Assembly (NCBI GenBank): GCA_013911545.1
Contig: JACETA010000057.1
Coordinates: 1 to 5,416 of the forward strand
Source of the DNA: Chloroflexota bacterium
Lineage (GTDB): Bacteria > Chloroflexota > Dehalococcoidia > Lucifugimonadales > Lucifugimonadaceae
DNA: 5,416 bases
Direction: 5' to 3'
A program made the translations under genes and the position numbers. A model generated the notes under the pieces. The model ran no database searches, was not told the DNA's origin, and worked only from the letters and a program-made list of their open reading frames with translations. Below are positions 1 through 5,066 of this stretch, one piece after another. Within the stretch, counting starts at the first letter, position 1, and each line of letters starts with the position of its first letter.

Positions 1-842
1 CTAAATATTTTATAACCATTAATTTCTTCTTTATTGTTTTGATCGTTATTAGTTATATAAATAAAAATTTCACATTTATTACTAATTTTATTATTTAAAA
101 ATTTTATTATTCTTTTTAAATAAACCTTATTACAATTTTCATACAGGATTGTAATTACAATCCTATCCATATTTTTTAATAACGGTATAAATTCTTTTGC
201 TTTATCAATATTAAAAAAATCTGGTATTTCTACTATTTTAATTTCCCTAATATTGTCTTTTATTTGGGCAATAAACGGCTCAATAGTTGTGAATACATAA
301 CTTGCTTCTTTAGTTTTTGATCCTGTTAATTTATTTATAAGCCAAGATTTTCCACTGTTTGATTCACCAATAATTGCAACTTTAGGTAAATTTTTAGAAA
401 AAACTTTTATATTTATTTTTATACCTAATTGTCCTGCTTCAGCTAATAATGGTTCTTGGTTTATTGATGATTTAAATTTAACATTCCCTTTTCCTCTTTC
501 ACCGCCTTTTAAAAATATAATCTTTTTGTCCAGAATTAATTTTTCCCCATTGTCTGTTTGTATTTCACAATTCATAGGTAATATTATTTCTAGGTTTTCA
601 CCCTTTTTACCATTTTTGTTTTTTTTACCACCTGGTTCACCATTATTAGCTGCAAAAACCTGATCATCGTAGAAATTTCTTAAGTCATATTCATTTTTGT
701 CTGGTATTAGAATTACATCTCCTCCATCTCCTCCATCTCCTCCATCAGGACCTCCCCTAGAAACAAATTTTTCTTTACGAAAAGACACACAACCATCCCC
801 CCCATTTCCAGATATTAATGTTATTTTTAATTCATTTTTCAT
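1..842 (-). CDS. Obg-like GTPase with degenerate G domain (3' end outside window)
   Basis: Reading the minus strand from the ATG at 842 gives 280 open codons that run off the left edge, so the C-terminus is missing. Residues 1-150 match the Obg fold: NGGDGCVSFRKEKF (13-26), the glycine-rich GGPDGGDGGDGGDV run (30-43), KNGKKGE (76-82), and LKGGERGKGNVKFKS (111-125). A P-loop follows, GESNSGKS (159-166), then a switch I/G2 segment FTTIEP (184-189). Obg proteins are ribosome- and stress-linked GTPases in the cytoplasm. The G domain is abnormal: where Obg has DxPGLIEGA this protein has EIPDFFNID (205-213), switch II is about four residues short, and G4 NKxD appears as TNND (264-267). GTP hydrolysis may therefore be weak or lost. 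No Shine-Dalgarno is visible before the ATG; a second in-frame ATG lies two codons inside (835-833). It lies downstream of dnaA on the same strand. It could be the only Obg of the genome or a diverged paralogue; I give no gene symbol for that reason. Confidence 0.85.
   Translation of the reverse strand, partial: MKNELKITLISGNGGDGCVSFRKEKFVSRGGPDGGDGGDGGDVILIPDKNEYDLRNFYDDQVFAANNGEPGGKKNKNGKKGENLEIILPMNCEIQTDNGEKLILDKKIIFLKGGERGKGNVKFKSSINQEPLLAEAGQLGIKINIKVFSKNLPKVAIIGESNSGKSWLINKLTGSKTKEASYVFTTIEPFIAQIKDNIREIKIVEIPDFFNIDKAKEFIPLLKNMDRIVITILYENCNKVYLKRIIKFLNNKISNKCEIFIYITNNDQNNKEEINGYKIF
718..744 (-). repeat. 9-bp tandem repeat coding GGD units
   Basis: Three exact copies of TCTCCTCCA (plus strand) sit in the Obg-like gene and encode Gly-Gly-Asp repeats (residues 33-41) in the conserved glycine-rich loop of the Obg fold. 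The protein repeat is normal for Obg; the exact DNA identity of the units is less expected and could allow slippage in steps of three residues. Confidence 0.8.
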
Positions 843-851
843 TTTTTTAAG

Positions 852-866
852 TAATAATAATAATAA
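852..866. repeat. TAA trinucleotide microsatellite (5 units)
   Basis: Five perfect TAA units lie 10 bases upstream of the Obg-like start codon, in the transcript leader if the promoter at 931-959 is used. Copy-number change here would alter the spacing of the leader but not the reading frame. Confidence 0.75.
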
Positions 867-930
867 TAGTGTTAATTGTGTTACTTATGTTAATTAAACT
901 CAAATTAAATAATAGTAAATATTAGGAATG

Positions 931-959
931 ATTATAAAAATTGAAAATTGTTATTTAAA
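931..959 (-). promoter_or_regulatory. Candidate promoter for the Obg-like gene
   Basis: On the minus strand a perfect TATAAT (936 to 931) stands 17 bases after TTTAAA (959 to 954), a 4/6 match to TTGACA. Transcription would start near 924 and leave a leader of about 80 bases before the ATG at 842. Such AT-rich sequence gives chance matches, so this is only a plausible site; it would let the Obg-like gene be expressed apart from dnaA. Confidence 0.4.
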
Positions 960-991
960 ATTGGAACTTTTTTTTATTAAGTTTAATTAAC

Positions 992-1020
992 ATTAATTAA
1001 CAATAGGAATGTTAATTAAT
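992..1020. repeat. 11-bp perfect inverted repeat over the dnaA stop codon
   Basis: ATTAATTAACA (992-1002) and TGTTAATTAAT (1010-1020) are exact reverse complements separated by seven bases. The right arm overlaps the dnaA stop codon (1012-1014). In the dnaA direction the hairpin is followed by A-rich, not T-rich, sequence, so it does not look like a standard intrinsic terminator; the stem has almost no G:C pairs. It may be a weak terminator, a protein site, or a chance product of AT richness. Confidence 0.45.
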
Positions 1021-2298
1021 TTTTAGAGAATTACGTACTAACTGAAGATTATGCCTTATTTTAAAATTACTTTTTAATTCCTTTTCGATGTATTTTACTC
1101 CATTAATAATTGATGAATGGTTTTTATTTAATAATGACCCAGAAGCAGTTGTTGTTAAGCTTAAATCTCTATTTAAAATAAAACACGAAAGCCTCCTGGC
1201 AATAACAATATTTTCTGCCCTACCTTTACCTTTTATCTCATCTTCTGACACACCAAGAGCCTTTGAGACAGCAGGAATAACATCTGTGGGATCAGGTTTA
1301 TTTTGTAATTTAATTTCATCAAACCCAATTATCATAGACTTTGCGACATCAATAGTTATCTCTTGATTTGTTAGAGATATCATTGCTTTAAGTCTATTTA
1401 CTATTGACTCAATTTGACGAATATTAACCTGACATAAATTTGCTATGTAATCTATTATGTCCTTAGGTATATTTAAATTAAGCTGGCTTAATTTATGTTC
1501 AATAATTGCAACTTTTGTTTCAAAATCAGGAGGCTGAATATCAACTACTAAGCCAGACTGAAATCGACTTATTAACCGAGATTCAAGATCTACTAATTTC
1601 AATGGGTCATCACCAGCTATTATTATTTTTTTCCCTTTTAAAAAAAGGTCATTAAAAGTATGAAAAAAACCTTCTTGAGTTTGTGTTTTTCCACCCAAAA
1701 ACTGAATATCATCTATGATAAGAGCATCACAATTTCTATATTTTTTTCGAAATTCCTCAGTTTTTCTTTCTTTAATTGATTTTATATATTCATTTGTAAA
1801 ACGTTCAGAAGAAATATAAATGGAATTTCTATTATTTTTAGAAAGATGCTTATGAATAGAAAGCAATAAGTGGGTTTTTCCTAAACCAACATTCGAGTAA
1901 ATATATAAAGGATTAAAATCATTTTCATCAAAATCAGCAACTTGCTTACTAGCCGCAAAAGCAAGTTCATTAGATGACCCAACAATAAAATTATTAAAAG
2001 TATATTTATGAAATTTTTGTTCTTGTTTATTAAATGAAGCGTAATGCTTATTAGGTGAAGAACCTATAATTTTTAAGCTTATCCTAGAGCCAAAACTTTC
2101 ATTTATTGCATTTAAAATATGGTCATAAAATTTTTTAATTACAGCATCTTTTTTAAAAGAATTTTCAATAGAAATCGTTATTTCATCATCATTTAAACAT
2201 ATCGGTTTAATATCTTTAAACAATAAATTGAAGCTGTTAGTGTTTATTTCATCGCTTAAAATTTTAAGCGACTTTTCCCATAGTACGTCAACTTTCAT
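1012..2298 (-). CDS. dnaA: Chromosomal replication initiator DnaA, diverged
   Basis: DnaA is the AAA+ ATPase that opens the replication origin. The 428-residue protein shows domain I (1-75, starting MKVDVLWEKSLKIL), a very short domain II (about 80-97), the AAA+ domain from KYTFNNFIVG (98-107), and a C-terminal DNA-binding domain (about 335-428). Walker B ALIIDD (192-197), the RLISRF arginine-finger box (241-246) and sensor II NIRQIE (292-297) are present. Three core motifs are altered: Walker A reads SNVGLGKT (135-142) with serine in place of the first glycine; sensor 1 reads AGDDP (228-232) against the usual SSDRP; and the DNA-binding signature reads KNHSSI (392-397) against RDHTTV. I chose the ATG at 2298 because GAAAGGG (2310-2304) lies five bases before it and the product then starts like other DnaA proteins; a TTG at 2328 would add ten residues but has no ribosome site. 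Divergent from fmt. It could be the only DnaA or a second copy. Confidence 0.93.
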   Translation of the reverse strand: MKVDVLWEKSLKILSDEINTNSFNLLFKDIKPICLNDDEITISIENSFKKDAVIKKFYDHILNAINESFGSRISLKIIGSSPNKHYASFNKQEQKFHKYTFNNFIVGSSNELAFAASKQVADFDENDFNPLYIYSNVGLGKTHLLLSIHKHLSKNNRNSIYISSERFTNEYIKSIKERKTEEFRKKYRNCDALIIDDIQFLGGKTQTQEGFFHTFNDLFLKGKKIIIAGDDPLKLVDLESRLISRFQSGLVVDIQPPDFETKVAIIEHKLSQLNLNIPKDIIDYIANLCQVNIRQIESIVNRLKAMISLTNQEITIDVAKSMIIGFDEIKLQNKPDPTDVIPAVSKALGVSEDEIKGKGRAENIVIARRLSCFILNRDLSLTTTASGSLLNKNHSSIINGVKYIEKELKSNFKIRHNLQLVRNSLKIN

Positions 2299-2303
2299 AA
2301 ACA

Positions 2304-2310
2304 CCCTTTC
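2304..2310 (-). promoter_or_regulatory. Ribosome binding site deciding the dnaA start
   Basis: GAAAGGG on the minus strand, five bases before the ATG at 2298. It lies inside the longer frame opened by the TTG at 2328 and therefore argues for the internal ATG as the true start. Confidence 0.65.
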
Positions 2311-2359
2311 TACACTAAAATTTGACAAAGTAAATCCAAGGATAGGATGCTAAATGTCA

Positions 2360-2379
2360 AATTTAGAAGACTCTAAATT
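2360..2379. repeat. 8-4-8 perfect inverted repeat near the dnaA promoter region
   Basis: AATTTAGA (2360-2367) and TCTAAATT (2372-2379) are exact reverse complements around AGAC. The left arm abuts a minus-strand TTGACA (2360 to 2355) about 60 bases before the dnaA ATG. The size and position suit an operator for a dimeric repressor, but AT-rich sequence makes chance palindromes common. Confidence 0.35.
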
Positions 2380-2479
2380 AAAATACTTAATTGAATTATT
2401 TATATGTTTATCATTAAATATTTTATGTATATTACATTACATATAACAGCATAATATAGGCAAGAGTTTTTTAAATAAA

Positions 2480-2509
2480 TTTCCCAGAATTTTGTGGGAA
2501 AAACACAAA
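2480..2509. repeat. Two overlapping, mutually exclusive hairpins upstream of fmt
   Basis: TTTCCCA (2480-2486) pairs with TGGGAAA (2495-2501), and TTTGTG (2491-2496) pairs with CACAAA (2504-2509). The two stems share bases, so only one can form at a time. On the minus strand the first stem is followed by TTTATTT and could act as a weak terminator for leftward transcripts from the fmt side. No regulator is identified. Confidence 0.35.
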
Positions 2510-2539
2510 TTTGCTGTTCTTTTTTTCACAGCCTAGTTT

Positions 2540-2559
2540 AAAAGAACAAACGTTCTTTT
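2540..2559. promoter_or_regulatory. Candidate LexA/DinR-type operator upstream of fmt
   Basis: AAAAGAAC (2540-2547) and GTTCTTTT (2552-2559) form a perfect 20-bp palindrome around AAAC. The central twelve bases, GAACAAACGTTC, fit every position of the inner part of the Gram-positive SOS box (CGAACRNRYGTTYC); only the outermost C on each side is replaced. It ends 18 bases before the fmt start codon, where it could cover the fmt promoter. The assignment rests on the motif only; no lexA is in view, and a palindrome followed by TTTTT could also be a weak hairpin. Confidence 0.45.
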
Positions 2560-2577
2560 TGGTGTATCATAAAAAAA

Positions 2578-3513
2578 ATGAAAATCATTTATTTTGGTAC
2601 AGATAATAATTCAAAACTTGTTCTTGAAGATTTAAATAATTCAGCAAATGATGTTGAACTTGTTATAACGTCCCCAGACTCAATTAAGTCCAGAGGAAAC
2701 TTAAAATCCCCTTCACCGGTTAAAACTTACTGTATTGAAAACAAACTAAATTTTATTGAGAAAATTCCTGATCAAGAATTAATTGAATCTATAAATTCAG
2801 ATATAATAATTGTTGCTTCATATGGACAAATCATCCCTGATAATATCCTTAATTCTTCTTTTTATGGGGCTATAAACCTTCATCCTTCTCTTTTGCCAAA
2901 ATATAGAGGCCCCTCTCCTGTTCAAGCAACTATTATTAATAATGAAAAAATCACCGGAACTACAATAATTTTATTAAATAAGGAAGTGGATGGGGGGCCA
3001 ATAATCCTTCAAGAAAAATATAAAGTCAATGGAGATGAATATTTGACTGAATTAACTACAAAGCTGTTTAAAATAGGATCAAAAAATATAAAAAAAATAT
3101 TAGATAATCCAAAATTAATTTCAAAAGCAGAAACCCAAAAAGAAAAAGACGCAACATATACAAAGAAAATAAATAAATCTGATGGTCATATTAACTGGAA
3201 TGAAGGCGGTACAAAAATTATACAACTTATTAAAGCTCTTTCCGAGAATCCAGGTACATATTCTAATTTAGACAATAAAAAAATTAAAATTTTTAAAGCA
3301 AGATTTTCAGAGGAAAAAAATCAAATTAATAACCCAGGCACACTTGGCCAAAATGAGGATGGCGAGTTATACGTATCAATATACGACGGGAGAATAATAA
3401 TTGAAGAGGTACAACTAGAAGGAAAAAATAAAATAAATGGGCCAGATTTTATAAGGGGGCACCAAATTTTCCATAAATTAAATGATAAAAAGGTTTTTAA
3501 AAAATTAAGCTGA
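2578..3513 (+). CDS. fmt: Methionyl-tRNA formyltransferase
   Basis: Fmt transfers a formyl group from 10-formyltetrahydrofolate to methionine on the initiator tRNA, in the cytoplasm. The 311-residue length is normal for the family. The N-terminal Rossmann domain begins MKIIYFGT; the tRNA-binding loop typical of Fmt is present as SPDSIKSRGNLKSPSPVK (32-49). The formyltransferase core reads ASYGQIIP (80-87) and NLHPSLLPKYRG (100-111), giving catalytic Asn100 and His102, with Asp138 in NKEVDGGP (134-141), where most Fmt proteins have GLDTGD. The C-terminal domain (about 205-311) contains INWNEG and the ALSENPGTYSNL segment corresponding to the usual RAxxPWPG region. The ATG is preceded only by a run of A with no Shine-Dalgarno; a TATCAT at 2565-2570 would place the transcript start at or next to the ATG, so a leaderless message is possible. 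def, a frequent partner of fmt, is not adjacent. The 3' end overlaps the convergent NIPSNAP gene by nine bases. Confidence 0.95.
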   Translation: MKIIYFGTDNNSKLVLEDLNNSANDVELVITSPDSIKSRGNLKSPSPVKTYCIENKLNFIEKIPDQELIESINSDIIIVASYGQIIPDNILNSSFYGAINLHPSLLPKYRGPSPVQATIINNEKITGTTIILLNKEVDGGPIILQEKYKVNGDEYLTELTTKLFKIGSKNIKKILDNPKLISKAETQKEKDATYTKKINKSDGHINWNEGGTKIIQLIKALSENPGTYSNLDNKKIKIFKARFSEEKNQINNPGTLGQNEDGELYVSIYDGRIIIEEVQLEGKNKINGPDFIRGHQIFHKLNDKKVFKKLS

Positions 3514-3523
3514 AGGCTTAATT
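3503..3523 (-). terminator. Hairpin terminator in the fmt/NIPSNAP convergent overlap
   Basis: AATTAAGC (3503-3510) and GCTTAATT (3516-3523) form an 8-bp stem with a five-base loop that contains the fmt stop codon. On the minus strand the stem runs into a T tract, so it fits an intrinsic terminator for the NIPSNAP gene. In the plus direction no T run follows, so fmt termination here is less certain. Confidence 0.5.
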
Positions 3524-3798
3524 ACAGTTATTTCTCTTCTTGCCAAATGACCTCTTATTGTAGGCATGTTTTCTTTCCACCAATCGCTACCGTAAAATTC
3601 TTCTTCCTTTTTCTTTAAGTCTTGCATGTCTTCATAAGTTCTTATCCAAATAAACCTTTCGCTTTCCTCGTCCGTCCAAGCAGATTGTATTCCCATTCCA
3701 AATTCAAGGGTTTTTGGTGCAATAACTTCATGAAAAAGTTTTAACCAGCTATCCATCATGCCTTTGTTAATTGTATATGTTCTTAATTGACCGATCAT
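3505..3798 (-). CDS. NIPSNAP-family small protein
   Basis: The 97-residue product starts MIGQLRTYTINKG and continues with an amphipathic helix (about 14-32), a WTDEESERFIWIRTYED segment (41-57) and a helix with WW at 73-74. This order, a first strand with LRxYxI, then a strand with W/F-x-W-x-R-x-Y, is that of the NIPSNAP family, small ferredoxin-like-fold proteins that usually form dimers; no reaction is firmly known for the bacterial members. No signal peptide or membrane segment is seen. The ATG at 3798 has AAAGG (3810 to 3806) seven bases upstream, supporting the start. It is divergent from the dehydratase-like gene and shares a 74-base promoter region with it, which hints at a common metabolic role, but this is inference only. 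Confidence 0.8.
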   Translation of the reverse strand: MIGQLRTYTINKGMMDSWLKLFHEVIAPKTLEFGMGIQSAWTDEESERFIWIRTYEDMQDLKKKEEEFYGSDWWKENMPTIRGHLARREITVIKPSA

Positions 3799-3827
3799 TG
3801 ATTTACCTTTGTCTAATTTTCTGTAAT
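3798..3827 (+). promoter_or_regulatory. Candidate promoter for the dehydratase-like gene
   Basis: TTGATT (3798-3803) and TGTAAT (3822-3827) are 4/6 and 5/6 matches to the -35 and -10 consensus with an 18-base spacer, giving a leader of about 40 bases. A perfect TTGACA at 3843-3848 lies too close to the start codon to serve this gene with a normal -10. The -35 overlaps the first base of the NIPSNAP start codon. Confidence 0.35.
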
Positions 3828-3831
3828 TATA
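3826..3831 (-). promoter_or_regulatory. Candidate -10 element for the NIPSNAP gene
   Basis: A perfect TATAAT is read on the minus strand, about 28 bases before the ATG, leaving a leader of about 20 bases with the AAAGG ribosome site. No good -35 is found 16-18 bases upstream. It overlaps the -10 of the opposing candidate promoter, so the two genes could compete for polymerase. Confidence 0.4.
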
Positions 3832-3872
3832 TTAAATATATATTGACAAAAGAACAACCAAAGAAGGTAGTT

Positions 3873-5066
3873 ATGAAAATTATCAAAGTAGAATTAAGAG
3901 AAGTAAACGGAACACTTAAAACAGAAAAAACTTTTTGGGAAGAAAGACTTGTTAGGCCAATTGATATTTATCCTGAATACAGATCCGACAGTTTTAATGA
4001 AGCAAAATGGGGGTCTGCAGAAAAAAAAAGCAACTACCCTATCTCAGCCGTATTTGTTGAAATAATCACTGATAACGGATTAAAAGGCATAGGGGGCCCA
4101 ATTGACCATAGCCAAGCACATATAATTAAAGAGCAGCTTTCTCATCTTTTAATAAATAAAGACCCGCTAGCTATTGAAAGGTTATGGGACCAAATGCACA
4201 GGTTCCAAGTACATGGAAGACAAGGAACTCCAATGATTGCTTTAAGTGCAGTAGATTGTGCCCTTTGGGACCTAAAAGGAAAATATTACAACGAGCCTGC
4301 ATATAAAATAATTGGTGGGCCAACAAGAAATAAAATTCCCGCATATGCAAGTATGCTAGGTTTTGCAGTTGAAGACCTAGGCCTAGTTAAAGAAAGGGCC
4401 ACAGAGTTCAAAGAAAAAGGCTACAAAGCACAAAAGTGGTTTTTTAGGCATGGACCAATGAGCGGAACTGATGGGTTTAAAAAGAATATTTCGATGGTAA
4501 AAACTCTAAGAGAAGTGCTGGGGGAAGATTATGACATTATGCTTGATTGTTGGCAAAGCTGGGATCTAAATTATGCGGTAAAAGTAACGTCTTATATAGA
4601 AGAGTACCAGCCAAGATGGCTTGAAGAGGTTGCAATGCCCGACAGAATAGACACTTATAGACAATTAAGGCAAAGGACAAATATTCCATTATCTGGGGCA
4701 GAACATGAATATACTAGGTGGGGGTTTAAAAGATTTGTTGACCAAGAGGCCTTGGATATTTTACAGCCGGATATATATTGGGCCGGGGGTCTATCAGAAA
4801 CCTTAAAGATCGCTAATTATGCTTCTGTCCATGATTTAATAACTATTCCTCATGGACACTCTTCAAAGGCAGGTATTAACTTTTCTGTTACACAGTCTCC
4901 TATACACACCCCTTATCAAGAATATTTGGAAAAATGGAATACCATACATCAATTTTTCTTAAAAAATCCTATTATTCCTGAAAATGGATATATATATTTG
5001 CCTAAAGAAAATGGGTTAGGAATGGAATATGATGAACAAAAAATTGAAAGCCAAAAAATTCTTTAA
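3873..5066 (+). CDS. Enolase-superfamily sugar-acid dehydratase, rhamnonate dehydratase-like
   Basis: The 397-residue product belongs to the mandelate racemase branch of the enolase superfamily, cytoplasmic Mg2+ enzymes that remove a proton next to a carboxylate; many dehydrate sugar acids. The N-terminal capping domain (1-130) has the VRPIDIYPEYR segment (27-37) like the substrate loop of rhamnonate dehydratases. In the barrel, VDCALWDLKGK (127-137) precedes a lysine pair on strand 2 (Lys185, Lys188), then metal ligands Asp225 (IMLDCW), Glu251 (WLEEV) and Glu277 (SGAEHE), and a probable His-Asp dyad His327 (IPHG) and Asp300 (LQPD). All expected catalytic positions are present, so it should be active. 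The exact substrate cannot be read from the sequence; L-rhamnonate or a related acid is a reasonable guess. The start is the ATG at 3873, with AAGAAGG five bases upstream; a longer frame back to 3771 overlaps the NIPSNAP gene and adds a non-family extension. The 3' end overlaps uvrA by four bases. Confidence 0.9.
   Translation: MKIIKVELREVNGTLKTEKTFWEERLVRPIDIYPEYRSDSFNEAKWGSAEKKSNYPISAVFVEIITDNGLKGIGGPIDHSQAHIIKEQLSHLLINKDPLAIERLWDQMHRFQVHGRQGTPMIALSAVDCALWDLKGKYYNEPAYKIIGGPTRNKIPAYASMLGFAVEDLGLVKERATEFKEKGYKAQKWFFRHGPMSGTDGFKKNISMVKTLREVLGEDYDIMLDCWQSWDLNYAVKVTSYIEEYQPRWLEEVAMPDRIDTYRQLRQRTNIPLSGAEHEYTRWGFKRFVDQEALDILQPDIYWAGGLSETLKIANYASVHDLITIPHGHSSKAGINFSVTQSPIHTPYQEYLEKWNTIHQFFLKNPIIPENGYIYLPKENGLGMEYDEQKIESQKIL

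Larger units (their letters stand above)
843..1011. other. AT-rich spacer between dnaA and the Obg-like gene
   Basis: This 169-base spacer has no ORF of its own that looks real. It is almost entirely A and T and holds a TAA microsatellite (852-866), a candidate promoter for the Obg-like gene (931-959), a repeated TAGGAATG word (923-930 and 1004-1011), and three complete copies of TTAATTAA (890-897, 983-990, 993-1000), with a fourth overlapping the dnaA stop codon (1012-1019). No sequence close to the standard DnaA box TTWTNCACA was seen here. Confidence 0.7.
2299..2577. other. Divergent dnaA/fmt intergenic region
   Basis: This 279-base region drives two divergent genes. It contains a TTGACA on the minus strand (2360 to 2355) without a convincing -10 at normal distance, an 8-4-8 inverted repeat next to it (2360-2379), a stretch of TA-rich sequence (2395-2460), two overlapping hairpins (2480-2509) and a LexA-type palindrome (2540-2559). 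One word on the minus strand, TTTCCCACA (2501 to 2493), differs by one base from the DnaA-box consensus TTWTNCACA; there is no cluster of such boxes, so an origin here is not supported. Confidence 0.6.

Noticed and set aside
697..897. Plus-strand frame coding a proline-serine-rich 66-residue peptide
   Set aside because: It is the antisense shadow of the glycine-rich loop of the Obg-like gene, and its PPS repeats simply mirror the GGD codons.
1088..1366. Plus-strand frame of 92 residues inside dnaA
   Set aside because: It lies wholly antisense to the conserved dnaA frame, with no family resemblance.
2299..2328. TTG start adding ten residues to DnaA
   Set aside because: No ribosome site precedes it, while the ATG at 2298 has GAAAGGG at correct spacing and starts domain I as in other DnaA proteins.
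2493..2501. Single DnaA-box-like word TTTCCCACA as an origin signal
   Set aside because: It is one isolated copy with a mismatch; origins normally carry several boxes.
3771..3872. 34-residue hydrophobic N-terminal extension of the dehydratase-like protein
   Set aside because: The frame is open by chance, overlaps the NIPSNAP coding start, and the ATG at 3873 has a good ribosome site and gives the usual family start, so a signal peptide is not claimed.
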